Assembly (NCBI RefSeq): GCF_038024065.1 | Contig: NZ_CP150667.1 | Coordinates: 4,099,501-4,163,500 of the forward strand | DNA from: Polaribacter sejongensis | GTDB lineage: Bacteria; Bacteroidota; Bacteroidia; Flavobacteriales; Flavobacteriaceae | Length of the DNA stretch: 64,000 nt | Reading direction: 5' to 3' | In this document: positions 45,325-54,900 of the stretch, piece after piece | Numbering within the stretch: the stretch's first letter is position 1 | Layout of the letters: every line of letters begins with the position of its first letter | Position numbers and translations under genes: made by a program | The notes under the pieces: model-generated | The model's database searches: none | What the model was told of the DNA's origin: nothing | Seen by the model: the letters and a program-made list of their open reading frames with translations, nothing else

Positions 45325-46440
45325 ATGATAAACTTTGTAAAAACATATTTATGGATATTGCTTCCACTTTTTTTGATTAGTGGCGCTGAGGTTCCTTTAA
45401 ATTCAACTAAACCCATTCAGCATAAAATCGTTGTAAATCATCCTGGGGAAAAGGAGTCTTTAACTATTATTCTGAATCAGAATGTTGATGAAAACGGACT
45501 TCCCACAGAATATTATATGGATGTACAATCTGTAATTTGTTTAGAGCAAGTTTGCAAAGTTATTCCCGTAAGAATATTTTGGAATAATTTAGGTGAATAC
45601 CAACGTTATAAATTAGAAAATGGAGCAACACTAGAAAAATATGAAGATGCTATATTTGATCCGGAAGATTATCCGAAATTACATAGCATTCTAGCAAATA
45701 TAGCATCTCCTTTTAAAGATGTTTATATTGATGAAATATTAACGGTTGTTGATGATGAATCTGATGCTATTTCTGGAGCAACAGCTCTTGAGTTAGATGA
45801 AGAAGATACCGTTCCTGGAGCCGCTTTAACATGTTATACTTTATGGCATTGGGCAAACGGAGAAATTGTTCAGAAAATTAAAGAGATTACAGGAAAGTCC
45901 GTTTCTGAGCAACAATTAAAGGTTTTTTTAGGTGATGAAAATCAGGCTTATTTTAATATTGCTTTAGGTGATTTAGAACGAAGAAAAAATTACAAAACAC
46001 CTTTTATCAATAGGATAACCGAAAGAGTTTTAGAAGAAAAGTCTTTATTAAAATCAACTTTTGATTATTTAGAAAAGTCTCCTTCAAGCATTTATTTTTC
46101 TGCCACCAAAGAGGTGTTTGTAAAGGGAGAAACGGCTCATAAATTAGCGGCAATTAGATCTTTAAAATCAATAAGTTATAAGACAGATAATTCTTATTTA
46201 GATATTTTAAGTAATGAATTTTCTAAGTTAAAAACCTATCAAGAGGTTTCCTTTATGCTGGATTTAATGCAATCTAAAAATCCGAATTCTAAAAAAGTGG
46301 TAGAAAACGTTTTTCCTTTATTGAAAGCAGATTTTATCAAAGCTAGAAGAGGGTATTGGTTTTTGAAGAATCAAAATTTATCAGCAGAACAAAACGAAAT
46401 TTTAAATAGTTTCAAGAGAAGTAATAAATCTTTGTTGTAA
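45325..46440 (+). CDS. Exported protein of unknown function with FMN-binding-like SGAT motif
   Basis: 371 residues from ATG 45325 (a TTG at 45322 precedes it). Probable signal peptide or membrane anchor (FVKTYLWILLPLFLISGAE). Residues 145-180 contain DAISGATALEL...VPGAALTCYTLWHW. The DxxSGAT motif resembles the flavin-attachment site of FMN_bind proteins (RnfG/NqrC type). The C-terminal half is helical (HEAT-like appearance) and unassigned. It follows an FAD oxidoreductase, so a joint redox role is conceivable. I do not recognise a named family; the flavin link is inference. Confidence 0.75.
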   Translation: MINFVKTYLWILLPLFLISGAEVPLNSTKPIQHKIVVNHPGEKESLTIILNQNVDENGLPTEYYMDVQSVICLEQVCKVIPVRIFWNNLGEYQRYKLENGATLEKYEDAIFDPEDYPKLHSILANIASPFKDVYIDEILTVVDDESDAISGATALELDEEDTVPGAALTCYTLWHWANGEIVQKIKEITGKSVSEQQLKVFLGDENQAYFNIALGDLERRKNYKTPFINRITERVLEEKSLLKSTFDYLEKSPSSIYFSATKEVFVKGETAHKLAAIRSLKSISYKTDNSYLDILSNEFSKLKTYQEVSFMLDLMQSKNPNSKKVVENVFPLLKADFIKARRGYWFLKNQNLSAEQNEILNSFKRSNKSLL

Positions 46441-46472
46441 TCCTCATTTATCTCTTTATTTTTTATAAGTAT

Positions 46473-46536
46473 GGTAATTTTGATATGTTAAAAGATACAA
46501 TTCAGCAATTTCATATGAAAATAGCGCTGTAATTTG
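46473..46536 (+). promoter_or_regulatory. Putative PUL operator and promoter, site 6 (sulfatase/VCBS unit)
   Basis: GGTAATTTTG at 46473 and GATACAAT at 46494 are 21 bp apart. TAATTTG (a -7-like box one base short) is within GTAATTTG at 46529-46536, 35 bp later. The flank TATGGTAA and the end TACAAT are shared with site 5. The start codon is at 46574. Confidence 0.55.
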
Positions 46537-46573
46537 CGCTATATTATTAATTGATACATCAAAAAATTATATA

Positions 46574-48226
46574 ATGAGATTCATTCAACTATTTTTAGTG
46601 CTAGCTATTGCATTTGGTTGCAAGTCTAAGGCCGAAGAAAAAACCGAAATTAAAAAGAAACCAAATATTCTTTTTTTAGCTATTGATGATTTACGTCCAG
46701 AATTGGGTGTTTACGGATCAGAAATTTCAATTACGCCAAACTTAGATGCATTGGCAGGAGATGGCTTAATGTTTAATAAAGCATATTGTCAGCAAGCAAT
46801 TTGTAGTCCTTCTAGAGCAAGTTTAATGACTGGAGCAAGACCAGAAACGATTAAGGTAATCGAAAATTTCACGTATTTTAGAGATGCAAATCCAGATATT
46901 ATTACCATTCCGCAGCATTTTAAAAATAACGGATACGAAACTACGTATACTGGTAAAATTTATCATAAAACAGCATTTGCAGATTTAGGAATGTCTTGGA
47001 GTAGAGAACCTGCTTATGATAAAATGACCATTAAAAAAAGCAATACTCCGGGTGGTTTCGCAAATCCAGAAAGTCAGGCCATGTTTAAAAAGAACCAGGC
47101 AGATATGATTGCTAAGTATGGTAAAGATGCGCCAAGAAATGGTTTAGGAAAAGGACCTGCTTATGAAAATGCAGATGTGCCAGATACTTTTTACGAGGAT
47201 GGTTACAATGCAGAATTGGCAATTGTAACGATGAAAGATATGTTGGAGAAAAATCCTGACAAGCCTTTTTTCTTAGGAATGGGAATGAAAAAGCCACATT
47301 TAGATTGGTTAGCTCCTAAAAAGTATTGGGATTTATACAACCCTGAAGATATTAAATTAACGGATCAAAAAAATGCGCCAGAAGGTGGTGCAGCAATGGG
47401 ATTACACCCTTCGTTTGAGTTGCGTGCTAGATACGGAATCCCTAAAAAAGGGCCTATTAGTGATGAACAAGCAAGAGTTCTAAAGCATGCATATTTAGCG
47501 TGTGTTAGTTATGTAGATGCTCAAATTGGTAAAATGATTAACGCTTTAGATGAAGCTGGTTTAAGAGATAATACCATTATTATTGTTTGGTCTGATCATG
47601 GTTGGCATTTAGGTGAAATGGGTATTTGGGGTAAAGCAACCAATTATGAAATTGGTACAAGAGTGCCTTTAATTATTTGGACTCCAGATATGAAAAAAGA
47701 AGTAAGAGGTTCTAGTACTGATGCCTTGGTAGAGTTGGTAGATATGTATCCTACATTATCAGAATTGGCAGGTTTAGAATTGCCAGAACATTTAGAAGGA
47801 CAAAGTTTTGTGCCTTTATTATCAGATCCAAAACAAGAATGGAAAACGGCTGTTTTTAGTCAATTTCCAAATCCAGCTTTAAGAGAATGGGCTGCAAATC
47901 CGTTGTCTAAAGGAATGCGTGAAACCTATTTTGGTCCTTTAATTGAAGAACAAGAAGCAAAAATTAAAAAGCAAGTAGGTTCTAAGTGGGACAGACAAAT
48001 GTTTGAAAATAACTTAATGGGTTATGGAATGAGAACAGCAAATTATAGATTGATTGTTTGGAAAGATTATACAAAACCAGAAAGTGAGCCTTTGTTTGTA
48101 GAATTATATGACCATGTTAAAGACCCTACAGAAACTAAAAATGTTGCGGATGAAAATCCAGAATTGATAAAGCAATTATTAGTACAGTTTAACAAAGGTT
48201 GGAAAGGTAATTTAGCAAAAAATTAA
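46574..48226 (+). CDS. Family S1 sulfatase, iduronate-2-sulfatase-like (S1_7-type), lipoprotein
   Basis: 550 residues, lipobox AFGC (Cys16). FGly motif CSPSR with Cys77 in YCQQAICSPSRASLMTG; metal Asp38/Asp39 in AIDDLRPELGVYG; FKNNGYETTYTGKIYHK and WSDHGWHLGEMGIWGKATNYE are present. It is highly similar to the sulfatase at 41554, with shared blocks over its whole length, so one arose from the other by duplication. The FGly context differs by one residue (Ser versus Gly after Cys). A VCBS lipoprotein gene starts 11 bp after its stop. Confidence 0.92.
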   Translation: MRFIQLFLVLAIAFGCKSKAEEKTEIKKKPNILFLAIDDLRPELGVYGSEISITPNLDALAGDGLMFNKAYCQQAICSPSRASLMTGARPETIKVIENFTYFRDANPDIITIPQHFKNNGYETTYTGKIYHKTAFADLGMSWSREPAYDKMTIKKSNTPGGFANPESQAMFKKNQADMIAKYGKDAPRNGLGKGPAYENADVPDTFYEDGYNAELAIVTMKDMLEKNPDKPFFLGMGMKKPHLDWLAPKKYWDLYNPEDIKLTDQKNAPEGGAAMGLHPSFELRARYGIPKKGPISDEQARVLKHAYLACVSYVDAQIGKMINALDEAGLRDNTIIIVWSDHGWHLGEMGIWGKATNYEIGTRVPLIIWTPDMKKEVRGSSTDALVELVDMYPTLSELAGLELPEHLEGQSFVPLLSDPKQEWKTAVFSQFPNPALREWAANPLSKGMRETYFGPLIEEQEAKIKKQVGSKWDRQMFENNLMGYGMRTANYRLIVWKDYTKPESEPLFVELYDHVKDPTETKNVADENPELIKQLLVQFNKGWKGNLAKN

Positions 48227-48237
48227 AGGAAACGTAA

Positions 48238-50151
48238 ATGATCAATAAAAAAAAGATATTTCAAGTATTAATACTAGCTTTAAGTGTTTTTGCAGTTGGA
48301 TGTGTTACACAGTCAAAATCTACTGTAAATAATACAGTGTCTTCAACTTCAAAAGAAAATAATGCACTTACTTTTTCTGAAAAGAGTGGGATTATTCCTT
48401 TAGAAGATAGAAATAGAAGAAAGTTTGACAATGCAGTAATTGCAGACTTAGACCAAGATGGGTTTTTAGATTTATTATTGACAGAACATTCTAGAAGAGT
48501 AGAAATATATTGGAATAATAAAGGTGTTTTTGAATTAGGAGATCCTTTTATTTTTGGGGATACGCATGGAATAGCTATTAGTGATTATGATTTTGACGGA
48601 CGCGTAGATATTATTGTGCAACCTGGTGGAGGAGATGGCAAAAATCCGAGAAAACCAAGATATTATCATGTCAATAAAGATAGAAGTATAGAAGAAGGTG
48701 GGGAGTTTAAACATTTTGAAAAAGGAAGAGGAAGAGCTGCAAAATTTGTAGATCTTAAAAAAGATGGGAAATTAGATTTAGTAACTTCTGCTTTTCCTAC
48801 GTTGAAGGCCTTAAAGAAAGGAAATATTTTATATACAAATGATGCTAAATCAACCTTTAAATTTAACAGTTACATAGCCAACGCAGACAGAATGGGGATG
48901 CGCACTACTTTATTAGATTATAATAATGATGGTATTACAGACATACTTTTTCACGGAGGACGAGAATTGGTGTTGGTTAAAGGTTTAGTTGATGGTTTTG
49001 TAGAAGTAACCAAAGAGGTTTTGGGAAGTTTAGCTAATACAAATTTAGTAAACAGTGTTTCGCAAATAGATTATGATAATGATGGTGATTTCGATTTATT
49101 TCTAACTCGTTCTAAACATCCTTTTGATGCAGAAAGCGATTATGATGCTTTAAACAAACGTTTTTATTTTTTTGCAAGAAGAACAAAGTTTGATTATACT
49201 AATATTAAAGTTGAAGGAGATTTAAAAATAGAAAACCTGCAAATGGCGTTTCCTAATTTTGATGTTTTTTTAGGCGAAAATAAGAAACTTTGGAAACGTA
49301 CGAAAGATAATCACGGACATCAAGATTTAACAGTGACAAGAAAAGAGGCTGCAGGATACCCAACAGATACCAAAAAGAAAGCCTTGTATATAGGCTATTT
49401 AGGTGATGGAATGTGGAGAATTGGCGGACATATAAATTCACCAACTTCTGCTGTTTTGCACAATGTTTTAACTTCACCAGAAATAATCAAGCTAAAAGAT
49501 TTACCTGTAAAATTGTTAGAAAATAAGGATGGTAAATTTACAGAAGTAACCAAAATTTTAGGAATTAATATTACGGAACAAACAAGCAGTACTGCAATTG
49601 CTGATTTTAATAATGATGGTTGGTCAGATATTTTTGTGTTGCGTTATGGAGAATCATCAAAAGAAACAAAACAGATTTTATATTTAAATCAAGAAGGAAA
49701 ATCATTTAAACGTGATGAAAATCACGGAATTATCACCAAAGAATTAGGATCTACTGGTATGGGAGCAGATGCTTTTGATTATGATAATGATGGCGATTTA
49801 GATCTTATAGTTTCTAATGAAAGAGGAAAATGGCATTTATTTACAAATAATTTTAAATCTTCTTCAAATAAATTTGTAACGGTTAAAGTTGGGTATTCTC
49901 CTTCTGGTACCGCAACAGCAACAAGTGCCGTTTTAACCATTAAATCTTGTGGAAAGGTCTACAAAAGAGTTGTTGGTGAAACGTCTTCTTCTTTTTCGCA
50001 TCCTTTTAATACCTATTTACATGTAGGTTTAGGAACTTGTAATAAAATTGATGCTGCCGAAGTTGTTTGGACAAACGGTGAGAAAGCTACTGTTTCTATA
50101 AAAGACTTAAATACAATTTATGAAGTAGGAAGTAAAAGTCCTACAAGATAA
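48238..50151 (+). CDS. FG-GAP/VCBS repeat lipoprotein with ASPIC/UnbV-like C-terminus
   Basis: 637 residues, lipobox VGC (Cys21). Repeated calcium-binding propeller motifs DLDQDGFLDLL, DYDFDGRVDIIV, DYNNDGITDIL, DYDNDGDFDLFL, DFNNDGWSDIF and DYDNDGDLDLI, and an ASPIC/UnbV-like end (VLTIKSCGKVYKRVVGET...YLHVGLGTC). Clear paralog of the protein at 31585, but lipid-anchored. It starts 11 bp after the sulfatase, the mirror image of the gene order at 31585-35006. Function unknown; glycan or surface binding is a guess. Confidence 0.85.
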   Translation: MINKKKIFQVLILALSVFAVGCVTQSKSTVNNTVSSTSKENNALTFSEKSGIIPLEDRNRRKFDNAVIADLDQDGFLDLLLTEHSRRVEIYWNNKGVFELGDPFIFGDTHGIAISDYDFDGRVDIIVQPGGGDGKNPRKPRYYHVNKDRSIEEGGEFKHFEKGRGRAAKFVDLKKDGKLDLVTSAFPTLKALKKGNILYTNDAKSTFKFNSYIANADRMGMRTTLLDYNNDGITDILFHGGRELVLVKGLVDGFVEVTKEVLGSLANTNLVNSVSQIDYDNDGDFDLFLTRSKHPFDAESDYDALNKRFYFFARRTKFDYTNIKVEGDLKIENLQMAFPNFDVFLGENKKLWKRTKDNHGHQDLTVTRKEAAGYPTDTKKKALYIGYLGDGMWRIGGHINSPTSAVLHNVLTSPEIIKLKDLPVKLLENKDGKFTEVTKILGINITEQTSSTAIADFNNDGWSDIFVLRYGESSKETKQILYLNQEGKSFKRDENHGIITKELGSTGMGADAFDYDNDGDLDLIVSNERGKWHLFTNNFKSSSNKFVTVKVGYSPSGTATATSAVLTIKSCGKVYKRVVGETSSSFSHPFNTYLHVGLGTCNKIDAAEVVWTNGEKATVSIKDLNTIYEVGSKSPTR

Positions 50152-50177
50152 TATTTTTCATAAAACTTCAATTTAGG

Positions 50178-50203
50178 AAGCCTCATTTTTTGAGGCTTTT
50201 TTT
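50178..50203 (+). terminator. Rho-independent terminator
   Basis: AAGCCTCA and TGAGGCTT pair around TTTTT, followed by a T run. It ends the sulfatase/VCBS unit. Confidence 0.85.
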
Positions 50204-50232
50204 ATAATCATTAAACTTTAAAAAAAAATACT

Positions 50233-51684
50233 ATGAAAAAAATAACACTGTACTTATTGGTACTGGTAAGTATCTCTAGTTTTTCTCAGCAAGAAAAAAC
50301 AATATCCATAGAAAAAAATTACAACAATTGGGGATGGGAAAATGTATATGTTGCTAAAAACAAATACATCAGTTTGGTAGTTGTGCCAGAAGCGGCTGGT
50401 AGAATTTTAGAGTATAATTTAGGAGATGTTCCGTCTTTATGGGTAAATCCAAAATTATTAGGGAAGTCTTTTGGAACTTCAGATGAGGTAAAAATGAACG
50501 AGTGGAGAAACTTTGGTGGTTATCGATTAGTGCCTTTGCCTATCGAAAACTCATCCATCGATAAAAATGGAAATAAAAGCAATCGTTGGCCGCCACCGGT
50601 TGTAATTGGTGATGCTCCTTATCAGGTTTCTGTCGGAGAGAACTCCGAAGGAAAGAAAACCATAGAAGTACAATCTGGAGTGCAAGAATTACCAGTTCCT
50701 TTTTATTACGGAAAAGAAAAGAAATTTTTATATCCAGATAAAATAGAAGAGGAAATTCAATATGCTAGAAGTTTGTATATAGAACCCAATTCTAGTTTGG
50801 TGTATATCAATCATACCTTAAAAAATGTTGGAGAAGAAACCATAAAAAAAGGGTTGATGATTTCTAGTCAGCATGTTTCTTGGAGCGATTCTAAACTACA
50901 AGACGGACATAATTTTAGTGCTTTTATTCCTTTTTCTGAAGATTTAAAATTACCAAGTGGAGAACAATTTGAAATTTCTGCAACACCACAACAACGTTGG
51001 AATTACATTGACAGAAATCGTTTTAAGATTGATAAAAACAATCCGGAACACATTAAAAAATACTTTAATATAGGAGATAATTGGAAAGGAGAAGTAGCAC
51101 CTGGAATTTATGAAGTTGAGTATGAATATAACACTATGGCTGGTTTACATATTATATCATCCAAATCTTGGATTTGCTATGTAAACAAAATTACAAACAC
51201 CGCTTTTGTGAAAATTATGGAACCTTATGATGCTGCTAAAGAATATGATCACGGAATAAATATGGCTATTTTTTGTAGCGGTTTAGAAACAGGATATATA
51301 GAAACGGAAGTGAAAACACCTTTATATACACTTCAATCAAAAGAAAGTTTTACATATAAAGAAATACAAGGAGCTGCAAAAATTGAAACTTCACCTGTTT
51401 TAGATGTAAACCTTACTGGCGTTATTACTAAAAAATTACATTTTAATAAAGAAACGAAAAGTTTAGAAGGCTCTTATGGTGTTTTTATAGAAGGACAAGC
51501 TGTATTGATTCTTAAAAACAGTAATGGTAAAATTGTAGAAGAGGTAATATTAGAAGAAGTTAATCCATTAAAAGTGCTACAGCTTCGTCAAAAAATATCG
51601 GTAGATAAATCAGTAAAGGTAATCGATATTGTAGTAAGAGGTTCTAAATCAGAGAACCATGTTTTAGATTCCTTAAAAATATAA
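50233..51684 (+). CDS. Secreted DUF4380-like (galactose-mutarotase-fold) protein
   Basis: 483 residues with a signal peptide (to about SSFSQ, 19). The middle holds the pattern VVVPEAAGRILEYNLGDVPSLWVNP and WRNFGGYRLVPLP, typical of DUF4380/aldose-epimerase-like beta-supersandwich proteins. No mutarotase catalytic pair was confirmed. It probably binds or processes sugars outside the cytoplasm. It stands alone between a terminator and the second susC. Confidence 0.65.
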   Translation: MKKITLYLLVLVSISSFSQQEKTISIEKNYNNWGWENVYVAKNKYISLVVVPEAAGRILEYNLGDVPSLWVNPKLLGKSFGTSDEVKMNEWRNFGGYRLVPLPIENSSIDKNGNKSNRWPPPVVIGDAPYQVSVGENSEGKKTIEVQSGVQELPVPFYYGKEKKFLYPDKIEEEIQYARSLYIEPNSSLVYINHTLKNVGEETIKKGLMISSQHVSWSDSKLQDGHNFSAFIPFSEDLKLPSGEQFEISATPQQRWNYIDRNRFKIDKNNPEHIKKYFNIGDNWKGEVAPGIYEVEYEYNTMAGLHIISSKSWICYVNKITNTAFVKIMEPYDAAKEYDHGINMAIFCSGLETGYIETEVKTPLYTLQSKESFTYKEIQGAAKIETSPVLDVNLTGVITKKLHFNKETKSLEGSYGVFIEGQAVLILKNSNGKIVEEVILEEVNPLKVLQLRQKISVDKSVKVIDIVVRGSKSENHVLDSLKI

Positions 51685-51748
51685 TTTTCAATAGTATTTT
51701 ACCATTAGTATAAAATTACCTTTTTATATTAATTTAACATACATTAAG

Positions 51749-51813
51749 GATAAAATACAGTAATGATAAGATAATTGCCACATATACATAATTCCGATTA
51801 TACTGTTACTTTG
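51749..51813 (+). promoter_or_regulatory. Putative PUL operator and promoter, site 7 (susC 2)
   Basis: GATAAAATA at 51749 and GATAATTG at 51770 are 21 bp apart. TTACTTTG, the same -7-like octamer as at site 4, starts at 51806, 36 bp later. The 13-mer TTAATTTAACATA just upstream also occurs at site 3. The start codon is at 51920. Confidence 0.65.
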
Positions 51814-51919
51814 TAGCTGTAATTTTATGTTAAAAAAAGAAAGACTATAAATTAGCAATTGTTTTTTGCCATAAGATTACAGAATCAATCAAGTTCAATT
51901 AAGTTCAAAAATTAAATAG

Positions 51920-54900
51920 ATGAAAATTTTAAATTTATTATTGAGGAAAGCTAAAGCAGGTAGTTTCTTGCTTTTACTCTTCGCCTTGTTGTGTCAGTTT
52001 AGCACTAATGCACAATCAATTAAGGTATCTGGAACTGTAACTAGTTCAGAGGATCAGGGGCCAATTCCTGGTGTAAGTGTAATTGTTAAGGGAACTCAAA
52101 ATGGGGTTTCAACAGATTTTGATGGACTTTTCTCTATCAAAGCTAATGTTGGAGATATTTTAGAGTTTAGTTACATTGGTATGATACAGAAAAATCTTAA
52201 GGTTAAAAATGCAACCATGAGTGTTGTTTTAGACCCTTCTGTAGAAAGCTTAGAAGAAATAGTAGTAATTGGTTATGGTACAGTAAAAAAGAAAGAAATT
52301 ACTGGGGCAGTTGTTCAAGTAAAAGCAGAAGATCTAGAGAGTATTGTTAGTTCAGATTTAGGAGCTGCTTTACAAGGGCAAGTATCTGGGGTAAACATTG
52401 TTTCTTCTTCAGAACCAGGAGGAACATCAGAAATATTAATTAGAGGTGTTACTTCATTATCTGGAGACAATACACCTTTATATGTTGTTGATGGTGTAAT
52501 ACAAGATGGAGATCCAGGAATTCCACCTTCAGATGTAGAAACTATTAACGTATTAAAAGATGCTGCTTCTACTGCAATTTATGGGGTTCGTGGAGCTACT
52601 GGTGTAATTTTAATTACTACTAAACAAGGTAAACCAGGTTCTTTACAAGTTAGAGTTAATGCTAGTTATGCTATTCAGCATAGAAGAGCAGCTGTGCCTT
52701 TAATGAATTCTGTAGAACAAACTTATTTTGATGTTGTACAGAGTAGAAATGTAAACGGGAGTTATGATGACCAGGTTAGTTTACAGATTTTACAGCAGCC
52801 AAGATCCTTTTTAAATGAAACGAATTTAAGCGATTTAATCTTTACGAATAATGTACCAACACAAGACTATAATATAAATGTTTCTGGAGGTACAGAAGAT
52901 ATTACGTATAATGTTTCTACAGGATTTTTTAGTCAAGAAGGATTACAAATTAATTCAGCATATAACCGTTTTAATATTAGAGCAAGTACAGTTTACGAAA
53001 AAAATAAACTAAGAATTCAGTCTAGTGTTTCTATGAATAAAGATACTAGAGATATTCCTCAGGGAAATCTTTTATCACAATCTATTGTGTATAGACCAAC
53101 TCAAAACGGACTTAATTTAGATAATTTAGATGAATTGTCTCAAGGTGGAGATGATGTAAATAGATTAGGTTGGGTTATTGAGAGTTTAAGAACAACCAAT
53201 GTATATAAAACTACAAGAGCTGCAGCAACACTTAATTTAAAATATCAAGCTACAGAACATTTAAGCCTTTCTAGTAATTTAGGTTTAACATCTATAAATA
53301 GTATTGGTAAAATTTACAGACCTTATCAAGAGATTTATAATAACCAAACACCACCGGTTTTACAAAGTCAACCAGAAGATAGTTTTGTTTCTAACAGAAC
53401 TCGATTTACAACGAATACGATAGCAGATTTTGGAGCTACTTATAGCAGAGTATTTGATGAAAAGCATGATGTAACACTTACAGCTTTTATAAATGGAGAA
53501 AAAAATGAAAGTGAAGCTTTTACAGCAACAAGAAATGGAGCCACTAATGATGATGTTCAGGTTTTAAATGGAGCAACTGGTACTCAGTTTGTTTCTTCTG
53601 GAAATGATTATGAGCAAACAAGAATAGGTTTAATAGGAAGACTTCAGTATAGTTATAAAGGAAAATATATTTTAAGTTCTAGTTTACGTAGAGATGGTTC
53701 TTCTAAATTTCCGGTAGATAATAGATGGGGAACTTTTCCTTCAATCGCATTAGCTTGGAATGTTTCTGATGAACCTTTCTGGGATAAATACAAAAATGCA
53801 GTTAATAACTTTAGACTTAGATTAAGTCAGGGTACTGTTGGTGTAGATAGAATTGGAGATTATTTATATTCTGCAGGTATTTCTCAAGATATTAATTACG
53901 CAACTTCTAACGGTTCTGTAAGTTTAGGAGCTACTCAAGAAAACTTTGTAAACAGAGTTTTAAAATGGGAAGAAACAACACAACAAAACATTGGTTTCGA
54001 TTTTGGGTTCTTAAGAAACAGATTAACGCTTTCAGCGGAATATTATCACTCAGATAAATCGAACATGTTATTTCCAGTTTTTATTCCTAATTCAGCAGGT
54101 GGTGGTAACAATGCAACTGTAGTTTTAAATGTTGGAGATATGGTTAATTCTGGATTAGAATTAGCGTTAGGTTTTAGAGGGAATATTGGTAATGTTAGAT
54201 ATAGAATGAATGGTACATTCTCTACAAACCAGAATGAAGTTACAAAAATTAGTGGAGATACTAAATTTCAATTAACTACAGACAGTGGTTTAGTAGGTAG
54301 AGCACCACAACAATCTAGAGTTACTGCATTGGCAGTTGGTCGTGAGGCAGCAGCTTTTTTCTTATGGAGAACAGACGGAATTTTAGATACAGAAGTAAAA
54401 CTTGCAGAATACCAAAACAATATTGATAGAAATGCAAGAATGGGAGATACGAAGTTTATAGATCAAAATAATGATGGTGTTTTAGATGAATCAGACAGGG
54501 TTTATAGTGGTAGTGGATTACCAGAATATGAATTAGGATATACTTTTAACGCAAACTATAAAAATTGGGATTTTTCAATGAACTGGTATGCTGCATTAGG
54601 GCAAGAGATAATGAATGGTTTTGATGCTTGGGCATATGGTTTTGGTAGACATAAAGATCAAATTTATCAATGGTCTCCACAAAATCAAAACTCTACAGTA
54701 CCAACTTATAGAAACGATGTTACAAGACATAACAACTATTTAGGGTATAGTGATCTTTGGTTAGAAGATGGTTCTTATTTAAGATTAAGACAAGTTTCTA
54801 TGGGATATAGTTTTCCTAAAAATACCTTAGACAAAATGGGACTTAGCAGATTGCGTTTTTATGTAAGAGCTCAAAACCCATTAACTATTACTAAATACTC

